Shown: positions 35,028 through 42,988 of the stretch, in pieces | Layout: the number at the start of each line of letters is the position of its first letter | Numbering within the stretch: position 1 is the stretch's first letter | NCBI GenBank assembly: GCA_017432285.1 | Contig: JAFRJM010000010.1 | Coordinates: forward strand, 1-64,000 | Direction of reading: 5' to 3' | From: Oscillospiraceae bacterium | GTDB taxonomy: Bacteria; Bacillota; Clostridia; Oscillospirales; Ruminococcaceae | Length of the DNA stretch: 64,000 bases | Made by a program: the position numbers and the translations under genes | The notes under the pieces: generated by a model | What the model was told of the DNA's origin: nothing | Seen by the model: the letters and a program-made list of their open reading frames with translations, nothing else | Databases searched by the model: none

Positions 35028-35546
35028 TTATGTTTTTTCTGTGAATACTGCTCTGCTTATCACAGGCAGAAGATATCTCAGCAAAACAGCAGTAACAGAT
35101 CCGCAGACGATTCCTCCCAGTATAAGCACGGGAAGGAAAGTCAGCACCGCTGTATTCTTCATGAGTACGGTCTCAACGAACAGCTGGGCCATGTTGTGAG
35201 TGACTGCTCCAAGCACACTTCTCATCCCGTCAGAGCATTTAGTCTTTCCTGAGAGCCACAGCACAAGTACCGAGCAAAGTCCTCCGCTGAGACTCAGGAT
35301 CCCGGCTACTGCACCTCTGGTGAGGAAAGCGAATCCGCCTTTCAGCACTGCTATCACGAACGCTGCACCGGGATTGATGGAATACAGGCAGAACATCGTG
35401 ACTATATTAGAAAGACCAAGCTTGATGCCGGGAGCGATTGGGATCACCACGGGTATCAGGGACTCCAGATATGACAGCGCTATCGCAAGGGCAAATAGCA
35501 GTCCAAGTCGTGTGATCTCTGCCGTTGTCCATTTTCTATGACTCAC
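35028..35546 (-). CDS. Gx-type membrane transporter (HepPP synthase component I-like)
   Basis: 172 residues, five or six hydrophobic helices, with ESLIPVVIPIAPGIKLGLSNIV and LTRGAVAGILSLSGG of the Gx_transp family (PF07456). Such genes often sit beside apbE or flavin-related redox genes, and an S-component-like role in small-molecule uptake is suspected. Start is a GTG at 35544-35546 overlapping the apbE stop by 11 bases, with GGGAGG nine bases upstream. Coupled to apbE. Confidence 0.5.
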   Translation of the reverse strand: MSHRKWTTAEITRLGLLFALAIALSYLESLIPVVIPIAPGIKLGLSNIVTMFCLYSINPGAAFVIAVLKGGFAFLTRGAVAGILSLSGGLCSVLVLWLSGKTKCSDGMRSVLGAVTHNMAQLFVETVLMKNTAVLTFLPVLILGGIVCGSVTAVLLRYLLPVISRAVFTEKT

Positions 35547-36573
35547 GGGCCACCACCTCCCATGTCCAGCCTTCCGCTACGCTGCCTTCTTCAAGTTTCT
35601 CCGCCAGCCCTTCCGAACAGAGTATCCTGTTATCCTCAGTCAGGATTACACCTTCCAGTTCTCCAATTCTCATTGCTTCCAGAGCAGCATCCATCCCCTT
35701 CACAAAATACGCTGTGGACCACAGATCCGCTTCAGCAGCATCGCTCATTACCACGGATAGCGAGACCATATCTCCGTTGACGCTCTGGCCGGTCTTGGAA
35801 TCGATTATATGGCAGTACTGAACTCCGTTTTCAACGAAGAATCTTTCATATGAACCTGTAGTTGAAACAACGCATCTGCTTAAAGAAAAGGTGCACACAG
35901 GGTCGAGCGCATCCTTGCTCGGTCTCCTTATCCCCACCGAGAACTTCCTGTCCCCGTATAGAAGGACATTGCCGCCCACTGATATAACAGCATCCGTCAG
36001 CTTGCTGTCCGCTAGCTTCCGTGCAATCAGAGTAAGCGTATACCCTTTTGCTATGCCGCCAAAATCCAGCATCATCCCTTCAGGCTTGGAAACATAATAT
36101 CTGCCATCCACCTGTTTGAGATGTACATCCGATCCGCCTACATGCTGCAGTGCTTCCTTTATATCCTCATCCGATGGGACTGAAGGATCATCTGTTCCGA
36201 ATCCCCATAGCGATACCAGTCTGCCTACCGTGGGATCGAATGCACCGTCAGACCTGCTATACCCGGATAGGGCTCTCTCGAGTACTTCGAATAACTCCCG
36301 ACTTATTTCTTTATAACCGTCTTCGTCTTCCTCGTTCACTGCATAGATCTCAGAATCCGCAGAATAGCAGTCGAATACCTGCTCAGCATTTTTTACTATC
36401 TCTTCCAGTTCATTGAATACTTTCTCTGCTTTTCTTCCGTATAGGAGGTAACTGAAATATGTGTCCATGTGCCACGTCGTGTCCACATAGACATCTCCTT
36501 CCCCCTGCCCTCCGCAGGACACAAGAGAAAGAGTTAATATAAACATCATCAGTATTGCCGTAAGTCTGCGCAT
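35536..36573 (-). CDS. apbE: FAD:protein FMN transferase (lipoprotein)
   Basis: 345 residues. Lipobox LVSC, so outside the membrane. ApbE features: DGAFDPTVGRLVSLWGFG, FGGIAKGYT, VISVGGNVLLYG, HIIDSKTGQ and the DAAEADLWSTA motif for metal and flavin. It attaches FMN from FAD to a Thr or Ser of target proteins. The divergent gene at 36696 encodes a fitting target. An extended -10 (TGGTACAAT) is at 36604-36609 on this strand. Complete. Confidence 0.5.
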   Translation of the reverse strand: MRRLTAILMMFILTLSLVSCGGQGEGDVYVDTTWHMDTYFSYLLYGRKAEKVFNELEEIVKNAEQVFDCYSADSEIYAVNEEDEDGYKEISRELFEVLERALSGYSRSDGAFDPTVGRLVSLWGFGTDDPSVPSDEDIKEALQHVGGSDVHLKQVDGRYYVSKPEGMMLDFGGIAKGYTLTLIARKLADSKLTDAVISVGGNVLLYGDRKFSVGIRRPSKDALDPVCTFSLSRCVVSTTGSYERFFVENGVQYCHIIDSKTGQSVNGDMVSLSVVMSDAAEADLWSTAYFVKGMDAALEAMRIGELEGVILTEDNRILCSEGLAEKLEEGSVAEGWTWEVVARES

Positions 36574-36603
36574 TTTCCCTCCAGACGGAAGTTATTCCGT
36601 ATT

Positions 36604-36665
36604 ATTGTACCACGCGTTCACAGTCTGTTCACAAAATTGACAAGACCATTTTCGTTCGTTATAAT
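36604..36665. promoter_or_regulatory. Divergent apbE / FMN-binding promoters with a direct repeat between
   Basis: Plus strand: -35 TTGACA (36637-36642), 17-base spacer, -10 TATAAT (36660-36665), a consensus promoter. Minus strand: extended -10 TGGTACAAT at 36604-36612. Between them GTTCACA occurs at 36616-36622 and 36627-36633, one helical turn apart, a possible operator for both genes. Confidence 0.5.
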
Positions 36666-36695
36666 GGCAGGGCATCGCGAAAATAAGGAGTCTAT

Positions 36696-37142
36696 ATGAA
36701 GAAATTTATATCGATAATTCTCGTTTTGACTGCGATCTTTGCTCTCAGCGCATGTGACGCTGCAGCGGATATAAAGGACGGAAAATACCGCGCCGAGTTC
36801 GATTCTTTCGATGATTACGGCTATAAGGATTTCGTCGAGATCACATTCTTAAACGGAGAAGTGACTGAAGTCACGATGGATGCTGTCAGCGAAGCTGACG
36901 GATCAATGAAGAGTCAATCTGATGAATACCGCGAATCCATGGAAGGATTGTCCGGTACTTATCCTGCAAAATATTATCAGGACCTGATCAATCAGTATGT
37001 TGAATCAGGCGACAGTTCAGGAGTTCTTGTCGTTGCAGGTGCAACTTCAACATCTAACAGCATTTTGAAGCTGCTCACAGCGCTTGAGACCGAACTGAAG
37101 GCAGGTACTTATCAGGGCACAGTTGTGGTGCCGCGCGATTGA
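36696..37142 (+). CDS. FMN-binding lipoprotein, likely ApbE target
   Basis: 148 residues: signal with lipobox LSAC (Cys20), then an FMN_bind domain. VVAGATSTSNSIL carries the GATxT/S-type flavinylation motif whose Thr receives FMN. YRAEFDSFDDYGYKDFVEI is the usual strand opening. Related proteins (PplA, RnfG type) carry electrons outside the cell in flavin-based electron transfer. Start ATG with AAGGAG five bases upstream. Followed by a strong terminator, so a single-gene unit. Confidence 0.5.
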   Translation: MKKFISIILVLTAIFALSACDAAADIKDGKYRAEFDSFDDYGYKDFVEITFLNGEVTEVTMDAVSEADGSMKSQSDEYRESMEGLSGTYPAKYYQDLINQYVESGDSSGVLVVAGATSTSNSILKLLTALETELKAGTYQGTVVVPRD

Positions 37143-37148
37143 CATCGT

Positions 37149-37178
37149 AAGAGCGGATGAGAATCCGCTCTTTTTTGT
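37149..37178 (+). terminator. Terminator after the FMN-binding lipoprotein gene
   Basis: AAGAGCGGAT and ATCCGCTCTT with a 4-base loop followed by TTTTTTG; a textbook intrinsic terminator. Confidence 0.5.
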
Positions 37179-37230
37179 ATGCTGTCCATATATTATAATT
37201 GTGGCTGAAGAACATTTCGGAGATGTATGT

Positions 37231-38610
37231 ATGTCTTTTAGCAGTTTTGTATTTCTTATACGCTTCTTGCCGCTGGCACTGATCCTTTACTATATCGTTC
37301 CAGGCAAAGTAAAGAATCCGCTGCTGGTAGTTCTGAGCCTTGTCTTTTACACATGGGGAGACCCAAGATCACTTCCTGCCCTGCTTGTTATCGCTTTGGC
37401 GGGATATGTTTCTGCTCTTATGTTGGATAAGCTGCAGAAAGGCAGAAAAGCAGTCCTTATATTTGGGCTGCTGCTCGTCCTGGGAAGTCTCGCTTTTTAT
37501 AAATATCTCGGATTCATTGTCTCAAACCTTAACAGCCTGATCTTTGAAAGGCTGAACATGGGCATATCTGCCCCTAAGATTGCTTCACCTCTCGGTATAA
37601 GTTTTTTCGCATTCACAACTGCGAGCTATATCATCGATGTGTATAAAGGTGTGTCTTCTTCATGCAGGAACATAGTGGACTATCTCCTCTATATCTGCTT
37701 CTTCCCGAAGCTCCTCATGGGTCCGATAATGAGGTATAAGGATTTTGAACCTCAACTGCATGAAAGAGTAATCTTCGAATCCCAGCTTGAGAAAGGCGCG
37801 TTCAGATTTATTAAGGGACTGGCAAAGAAGGTGCTGCTTGCAGACTCCGTCTCTGCACTATGGAACGAGGTGACCTCTCTGGGATACGAAAACGTATCCA
37901 CTCCTTTCGCGTGGCTGGGCGTCCTCGCCTACACACTTCAGCTTTACTATGACTTCTCAGGCTATTCCGATATGGCACTGGGGCTTGCCAGCATGCTTGG
38001 CTTCACGCTTCCGGAAAACTTCAATTTCCCATACAGCAGCAAAAGCGCGACAGAATTCTGGCGCAGATGGCACATGACCATGGGAGAGTGGTTCAAGCAG
38101 TATGTCTACTTCCCTCTCGGTGGTTCCCGCTGCAGCAAGAGCAGGATGATGTTCAATACCTTCGTTGTGTGGGCTCTCACAGGGCTCTGGCACGGAGCAG
38201 CATGGAACTTCGTTCTTTGGGGCATCTTCTATTTCATCCTGCTTATGCTGGAAAAGAACTTCTATCTTAACTATCTAAACAAATACCCGATATTGGGTCA
38301 CATATATACCATTTTCGTAACTCTCGTGGGATGGGCTCTGTTCGCCGTGAGCGATTTCGGTTCCCTGTTCGCCCTGCTTAAAAAGATGTTCGTCTTCTCG
38401 GGCGGATACAGCTGCCTGTATAGTCTGAGGAACTACGGGATCCTGCTTATAGTCTGCGCTGTCTTCAGCCTTGAAAAGACCGGCAGGATAGTCAACAGGC
38501 TTAGTTCCAAATTATGGTTCCGACTCGTTGCCGCTCTGGTGCTGCTGTTGCTGTCACTGGCGTATATGACCGATGCGACATACCAGCCCTTCCTCTACGC
38601 ACAATTCTAG
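37231..38610 (+). CDS. MBOAT membrane O-acyltransferase (AlgI/DltB-like)
   Basis: 459 residues from the ATG at 37231 (GGAG eight bases upstream; the longer frame from 37123 runs through the terminator and is rejected). About 10-12 helices. MBOAT signature FWRRWHMTMGEWFKQYVYFPLGG and the catalytic His in LTGLWHGAAWNF. Moves acyl (usually acetyl) groups across the membrane for transfer to cell-surface polymers. The next gene encodes the extracytoplasmic partner. A TATAAT lies at 37194-37199 but has no good -35. Confidence 0.5.
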   Translation: MSFSSFVFLIRFLPLALILYYIVPGKVKNPLLVVLSLVFYTWGDPRSLPALLVIALAGYVSALMLDKLQKGRKAVLIFGLLLVLGSLAFYKYLGFIVSNLNSLIFERLNMGISAPKIASPLGISFFAFTTASYIIDVYKGVSSSCRNIVDYLLYICFFPKLLMGPIMRYKDFEPQLHERVIFESQLEKGAFRFIKGLAKKVLLADSVSALWNEVTSLGYENVSTPFAWLGVLAYTLQLYYDFSGYSDMALGLASMLGFTLPENFNFPYSSKSATEFWRRWHMTMGEWFKQYVYFPLGGSRCSKSRMMFNTFVVWALTGLWHGAAWNFVLWGIFYFILLMLEKNFYLNYLNKYPILGHIYTIFVTLVGWALFAVSDFGSLFALLKKMFVFSGGYSCLYSLRNYGILLIVCAVFSLEKTGRIVNRLSSKLWFRLVAALVLLLLSLAYMTDATYQPFLYAQF

Positions 38611-38626
38611 AAAGGAGAAGATAACG

Positions 38627-39730
38627 ATGATTAAACGTGTCCCCGCTTTTGTGATCCTGTTCGTGATGCTGTTCGCCCTGCTTCTCCTGTCTATCATTCT
38701 TCCAAAACAGACCTACAGCGAGAATGAGAACAAATATCTTGCAACGCTTCCCAAGTTCAGCTTCAAGTCCTTCTGGGACGGTTCCTTTGAGACCAAATAT
38801 GGAACCTATCTCTCGGATCAGCTTCCCGGAAGATCGGCATGGATCAGTGCAAAATCCATCGCAGAGTCGTTCCTTCTTAAAACTGAAAACAACGGGATAG
38901 TGTACGGAAAAGACGGATATCTGTTCCCGAAATTCCAGTCCTATGATGAATCCACTTACTGGGACAATCTTAAATCCATTCATGATTTTGCAATGGAAAC
39001 AGATACCCCCGTACATGTTATCGTTGTTCCGTCAGCATATACTGTTCTCACAGATTATGTTCTTTCCGGATTGCCTGCTGTAGATGAGCAGGAAGCGATG
39101 AACAAAGGTCTCCCCATCCTCTCTGCATCATGTGATGTGATCAATATATGGGACAAACTGGAAGATGCTCAGCATGACTATGTCTTTTACAGGACAGACC
39201 ACCACTGGACGACATACGGTGCATATATAGCGTACCGTGATTACTGTGAGAAAGCTGGACTTGTTCCCTATAACGCTTTCTTTGAAGCAGCCAGTACAGC
39301 TGGAAATTTCCTCGGAACCAGTTATTCCAAATGCAAAAAAGTCGGCACTTTACCGGACACTATATCCTATTTCCCATTTGACGCTACTATCTCCTATGAC
39401 GGCAAGACTTATCCCGGAATCTATGATTTCACAAAGCTGACTACAAGGGACAAGTACGCAATGTTCCTGTACGGAAACCACGCAGAAAGTTTGGTAGAAA
39501 GCGAAGAATCAAGGGATAAGAAAGGTTCTCTTCTGATAATCAAGGACTCCTATGCAGACAGCATGATTCCGTTCCTCACCAGGAACTATTCCAGTATCAC
39601 CTGCATCGACCCGAGGTATTATCTGGGCAGCATTCAGGAACTTGCAAAAGGAGATTATGACGATATCCTCATCCTTCTCGGTTTTGAGAATCTTTCCGGT
39701 GAAGGAAACTGGGTCAAACTGAGTTTCTAA
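38627..39730 (+). CDS. DHHW-family AlgJ/AlgX-like acetylation partner
   Basis: 367 residues from the ATG at 38627 (AAAGGAG nine bases upstream). One N-terminal helix (about 7-25) anchors it outside. YRTDHHWTTYGAY is the DHHW motif, and IIKDSYADSMIPFL supplies the likely Ser; together these form the SGNH-like catalytic set. In paired MBOAT systems this protein places the acetyl group on the glycan. The target polymer is not encoded nearby. Confidence 0.5.
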   Translation: MIKRVPAFVILFVMLFALLLLSIILPKQTYSENENKYLATLPKFSFKSFWDGSFETKYGTYLSDQLPGRSAWISAKSIAESFLLKTENNGIVYGKDGYLFPKFQSYDESTYWDNLKSIHDFAMETDTPVHVIVVPSAYTVLTDYVLSGLPAVDEQEAMNKGLPILSASCDVINIWDKLEDAQHDYVFYRTDHHWTTYGAYIAYRDYCEKAGLVPYNAFFEAASTAGNFLGTSYSKCKKVGTLPDTISYFPFDATISYDGKTYPGIYDFTKLTTRDKYAMFLYGNHAESLVESEESRDKKGSLLIIKDSYADSMIPFLTRNYSSITCIDPRYYLGSIQELAKGDYDDILILLGFENLSGEGNWVKLSF

Positions 39731-39743
39731 AAAAGCATATAAA

Positions 39744-39786
39744 AACGGAGATCACTGTAAACCAGACAGTGATCTCCGTTCTTTTT
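39744..39786 (+). terminator. Terminator after the MBOAT/DHHW pair
   Basis: 15-bp stem AACGGAGATCACTGT / ACAGTGATCTCCGTT with 7-base loop, then CTTTTTG. Also suited to end the opposite-strand gene at 39799. Confidence 0.5.
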
Positions 39787-39798
39787 GTGTAGGATTAT

Positions 39799-39981
39799 TT
39801 ACTTCTCGGCTGGCTCCCATTTGCAGCGTACGGGAGAAACGATCTTCCCGCTCTTTTTCAATTCTGCAAATACCTTGTCAACCACCTTGCGGTCCAGTCC
39901 CGTGAGTTCTGCGACTTTTCCTGCGTTGACAGGCGCGCCGAACTCCTTCATTGCCTTTAATACTTGTTCCTGCAGTTCCAT
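39799..39981 (-). CDS. Small winged-helix DNA-binding-like protein
   Basis: 60 residues, accepted because AGGAGG lies five bases before the ATG and the sequence is a compact helix-turn-helix: QVLKAMKEF, AGKVAELTGLD, RKVVDKVFAELKKSGKI. Similar small proteins with a MarR/ArsR-like helix core occur widely in clostridia without known function. Located 42 bases after the diacylglycerol kinase gene, likely same transcript. Could be a DNA-binding regulator. Confidence 0.5.
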   Translation of the reverse strand: MELQEQVLKAMKEFGAPVNAGKVAELTGLDRKVVDKVFAELKKSGKIVSPVRCKWEPAEK

Positions 39982-40023
39982 TTTGTCCTCCTAATTAAGT
40001 CTTATGTGAATGTTAACAGCAAA

Positions 40024-40914
40024 CTATTTAATAAGTGTAAGTCTCTTCTGAAGAACGGTGAGTTTTGTGTCCAGAGGTCCGCTGTACGGCTCTCCGTCTA
40101 TGCACCAGCTCGGATCCTCATCGAACTCGCAGTATGCTTCAGAGAAATCGAAGAATTCCGTATGTGAACCATTCAGAGTATTCGTCGACAGGTCATTCAG
40201 AAGGTCGCCGAAATCTATAAGATCCTGAGGCGCACGGATGAGAAGCGCCTCAAACTTACCGTCATCAAGTTTCACCATCTCTTCATCAAGACTAAGAAGA
40301 TTCCCGCCAAGAGATACCGTGCTGAGGCATCCGCCGTATACATAATCTCCTTCATGAACTGTTGAACCCACATGGAACCTGCAGTGTACAGGATGCAGCT
40401 TCGTGATATCCAAAGCTCCGTCCATGATGTACGCCAGATATCCGAATATGTTCTTAACGTCCTGCTTAGTAGTATTGACTACATTAGCAAAATACCCGAA
40501 AGCAGAGTGGAACGTAAAGAACCTCTCGTTTAAAGCACAGATATCGGTCGGAGTCTCCTTGCCGTTGGCAGCCTGAAGAGCCGCTTTGCCAATATCAAAG
40601 GATATTCCCTGAGTCGTGGCAAAGTCATTGGTGCTTCCGCACGGAATGAACGCCACAGGGATTTCTGAACCAGCCTGCATTATTCCGTTGACGACCTCAT
40701 TGAGAGTGCCGTCTCCTCCCATACAGGCGATCCTGTCATAGCTGTCGGAATACTGCCTGACGTAATCGATAGCTTCTCCTCTTTTCCCTGTAACAAAAGT
40801 CGTGACGTGCCAGTCGTTCTCAAGCAAGATACGGCACACTTTAGATAGGCTTCTTTCAGATACTCTTCTGCCTGCAGCAGGATTTGTAACAAGCATCATT
40901 CTTCTGTAACTCAT
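40024..40914 (-). CDS. Diacylglycerol/lipid kinase (DagK-type)
   Basis: 296 residues from the ATG at 40912-40914 (AGAGG six bases upstream); a longer frame into cdsA is rejected. N-terminal NPAAGRR and CMGGDGTLNEVVNG form the nucleotide site of the DAGK catalytic family; FIPCGSTNDFA follows. Phosphorylates diacylglycerol to phosphatidic acid, the substrate of CdsA encoded just upstream on the same strand. Fits a lipid-recycling role. Confidence 0.5.
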   Translation of the reverse strand: MSYRRMMLVTNPAAGRRVSERSLSKVCRILLENDWHVTTFVTGKRGEAIDYVRQYSDSYDRIACMGGDGTLNEVVNGIMQAGSEIPVAFIPCGSTNDFATTQGISFDIGKAALQAANGKETPTDICALNERFFTFHSAFGYFANVVNTTKQDVKNIFGYLAYIMDGALDITKLHPVHCRFHVGSTVHEGDYVYGGCLSTVSLGGNLLSLDEEMVKLDDGKFEALLIRAPQDLIDFGDLLNDLSTNTLNGSHTEFFDFSEAYCEFDEDPSWCIDGEPYSGPLDTKLTVLQKRLTLIK

Positions 40915-40924
40915 ATCAAACCTC

Positions 40925-41719
40925 TTAACTGAAAAGACTGAATATTTTAAAGCAGAACCACCCGGTTGGAATGGCGAAAAGCAGGCTGTCAGCACGGTCC
41001 ATCATTCCGCCGTGGCCCGGGATAAGCTTGCTGTAATCCTTGATTCCGGCTGCCCTTTTGATAAGAGATGCAGCCAGATCTCCGAACTGTCCCATAGTCG
41101 ATGCGATAAGAGCTGTGGCGATCGTTTCCACGAGGCTCACTCTCATGCTTCCTTTAAGCAGATACCATGAAGCGACTCCTCCGAGAAGAGACATGACCGC
41201 ACCGCAAACTGAACCTTCGATCGTCTTATTGGGGCTGACTTTTGGAGAAAGTTTATGCTTGCCAAACAGTTTCCCTCCGAACATGGCGAAAGCATCACAA
41301 AGCCATGTAGCAAATGCTGCTGTCGCAACCGGCAGCTGCCAGCCTTTCTGAAGCAGAATCCACATAAGGAAGGCATACAGAAGAAGCGGATAATTAAGAA
41401 CGAACAATGTTCCTATAGCGCTCTTTGCTTCATTCCTTACGATACATAGACAGAGGATCGCGAGTGTGGCGGCACCATATAAGGAGATCATTCCCCATGC
41501 CGGGACCTCTGCAAGACAAAGCACCAGATGAAGTACGATATAAGCAATAAGAGGTATCGTCTCAAGCTTGATCCTGATCCTCTTTAAGGCGTTCCACATC
41601 TCAAAAACTGAGACTAGAGCACAGAAACAGATGAGAAGCACCCTGGTGAACGGTGATAAAAACACACATACAGCCAGGATAGCAAACATGACTATCGCTG
41701 AGATAACACGAGTCTTCAT
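40925..41719 (-). CDS. cdsA: Phosphatidate cytidylyltransferase
   Basis: 264 residues, about eight helices. C-terminal signature SLIKRAAGIKDYSKLIPGHG then GMMDRADS is diagnostic. Makes CDP-diacylglycerol from phosphatidic acid and CTP. Between dagK and pgsA on one strand: the three give consecutive steps of phospholipid synthesis. Not in its common frr-uppS-dxr context here. Confidence 0.5.
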   Translation of the reverse strand: MKTRVISAIVMFAILAVCVFLSPFTRVLLICFCALVSVFEMWNALKRIRIKLETIPLIAYIVLHLVLCLAEVPAWGMISLYGAATLAILCLCIVRNEAKSAIGTLFVLNYPLLLYAFLMWILLQKGWQLPVATAAFATWLCDAFAMFGGKLFGKHKLSPKVSPNKTIEGSVCGAVMSLLGGVASWYLLKGSMRVSLVETIATALIASTMGQFGDLAASLIKRAAGIKDYSKLIPGHGGMMDRADSLLFAIPTGWFCFKIFSLFS

Positions 41720-41722
41720 CGA

Positions 41723-42271
41723 TCAATCTTTCTCCTTGAACACTTCTTTGTTATCGATAACATACACAGCACCGGATGCAGCTGTGAGAGCTGCGATGAT
41801 CCAGCAGCAGATATTGCTTACCAGAGGGAGCCATGAGAAAGACGGTTCGATAGCTCTTAATGCAAGTATCACCCCTATAGATACCATCTGAAATGCGGTC
41901 TTGACCTTCCCAAACATATTCGCTGCGATGACTTTCCCCTCTGTAACTGCAGCCATCCTGACTCCGCTGACGACAAACTCACGCGCAAGCACGATGATTA
42001 CCGCAATGGGATGGGCATATCCCATCTTTACGAAATAAACGAGCACAGTGCAGACAAGGGCTTTGTCTGCAAGCGGATCCAGGAATTTGCCGAGGGCAGT
42101 CACAAGATTCTGACTGCGTGCAATCCTTCCGTCCAGCCAGTCCGTGAAGGAAGCCAGTACGAATATAACAAAAGCCCCCCACAGCGCAGGCTTTGACTCA
42201 CCTGCAAGGCAGAGCATAAGGAACGGAAGTGAACATAGACGCGCAACTGTCAGTTTGTTAGGTAGGTTCAT
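41723..42271 (-). CDS. pgsA: Phosphatidylglycerophosphate synthase
   Basis: 182 residues, about five helices. CDP-alcohol phosphotransferase motif DG-xx-AR-x8-G-xxx-D-xxx-D is seen in DWLDGRIARSQNLV followed by GKFLDPLADK. N-terminal NLPNKLTVAR is typical. Joins glycerol-3-phosphate to CDP-diacylglycerol. Three bases before cdsA. Confidence 0.5.
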   Translation of the reverse strand: MNLPNKLTVARLCSLPFLMLCLAGESKPALWGAFVIFVLASFTDWLDGRIARSQNLVTALGKFLDPLADKALVCTVLVYFVKMGYAHPIAVIIVLAREFVVSGVRMAAVTEGKVIAANMFGKVKTAFQMVSIGVILALRAIEPSFSWLPLVSNICCWIIAALTAASGAVYVIDNKEVFKEKD

Positions 42272-42351
42272 ATTTGTATCTCCAATACTTTAGTATGTAT
42301 ATTCCTTGCCAAATTGCGATTGCTTTCTTATACTTCAAGAAGAGGTGCACA

Positions 42352-42909
42352 ATGAATATTTACGATTTTGACGGCACTATACACCGCGGGGATTCTAGCT
42401 TCGCCTTCTACAGATACTGCCTGCTTCACAGGCCGTATCTCATCTTTCTGCTACCTGTACAGCTCCTGGGAGCACTTGCGTATATGTTAAAACTTACCGA
42501 TCTCGTCGGAATGAAACAATTCTTCTATCTGTACTTCAGGTGGATCGACGCAGAAAAGATGGCTCAGCGGTTCTGGGAACAGGACATCCCGAAAAACATC
42601 TATCCGTGGTTCTACGAGCATCACCAGGATGATGAAGTCCTGGTCTCTGCTTCCCCCGAGTTTTTCCTGAAGTATGCGTGCGATGCTCTTGGAATCAAGC
42701 ACCTCATAGCTTCAAAGATAGATCCAAAAACTGGTAAAGCTTTAGGTCCCAACGTCACCGGCAAAGAAAAGGAACGCCAGTTCCTCGCGGTCTTCCCTGA
42801 TGCCAAACCATTGAACAGTTTCTATGACAAAGACAAGGATCTCTACGTGAGCAACCTCGCAGAACACCGCTTCAAAGTCATCAAGGGTATCCCTTTCGAG
42901 CAAGTTTAA
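42352..42909 (+). CDS. HAD-superfamily phosphatase (PSP-like)
   Basis: 185 residues from the ATG at 42352 (AGAGG six bases upstream). HAD motif I DFDGTI at residues 5-10, motif II SASPEFF, motif III Lys in SKIDPKTGK, motif IV FYDKDKDL. A Leu-rich cap (about 25-50) could dip into the membrane. The group includes serine phosphatase- and PGP phosphatase-like enzymes; next to pgsA, a lipid phosphatase role is possible but not shown. Confidence 0.5.
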   Translation: MNIYDFDGTIHRGDSSFAFYRYCLLHRPYLIFLLPVQLLGALAYMLKLTDLVGMKQFFYLYFRWIDAEKMAQRFWEQDIPKNIYPWFYEHHQDDEVLVSASPEFFLKYACDALGIKHLIASKIDPKTGKALGPNVTGKEKERQFLAVFPDAKPLNSFYDKDKDLYVSNLAEHRFKVIKGIPFEQV

Positions 42910-42956
42910 TTATACCTCACTCGCATAGAAAACTCAAAAACACTGATTGAACGAAC

Positions 42957-42985
42957 AAGACCTGGCCAAACCCGCCAGGTCTTGA
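42957..42985. terminator. Terminator between HAD and ABC-F genes
   Basis: AAGACCTGGC and GCCAGGTCTT around a 7-base loop between convergent genes. Confidence 0.5.
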
Positions 42986-42988
42986 TTG

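Noticed and set aside
37123..37230. 5' extension of the MBOAT gene
   Set aside because: Runs through the terminator of the previous gene; the ATG at 37231 has GGAG and matches the family start.
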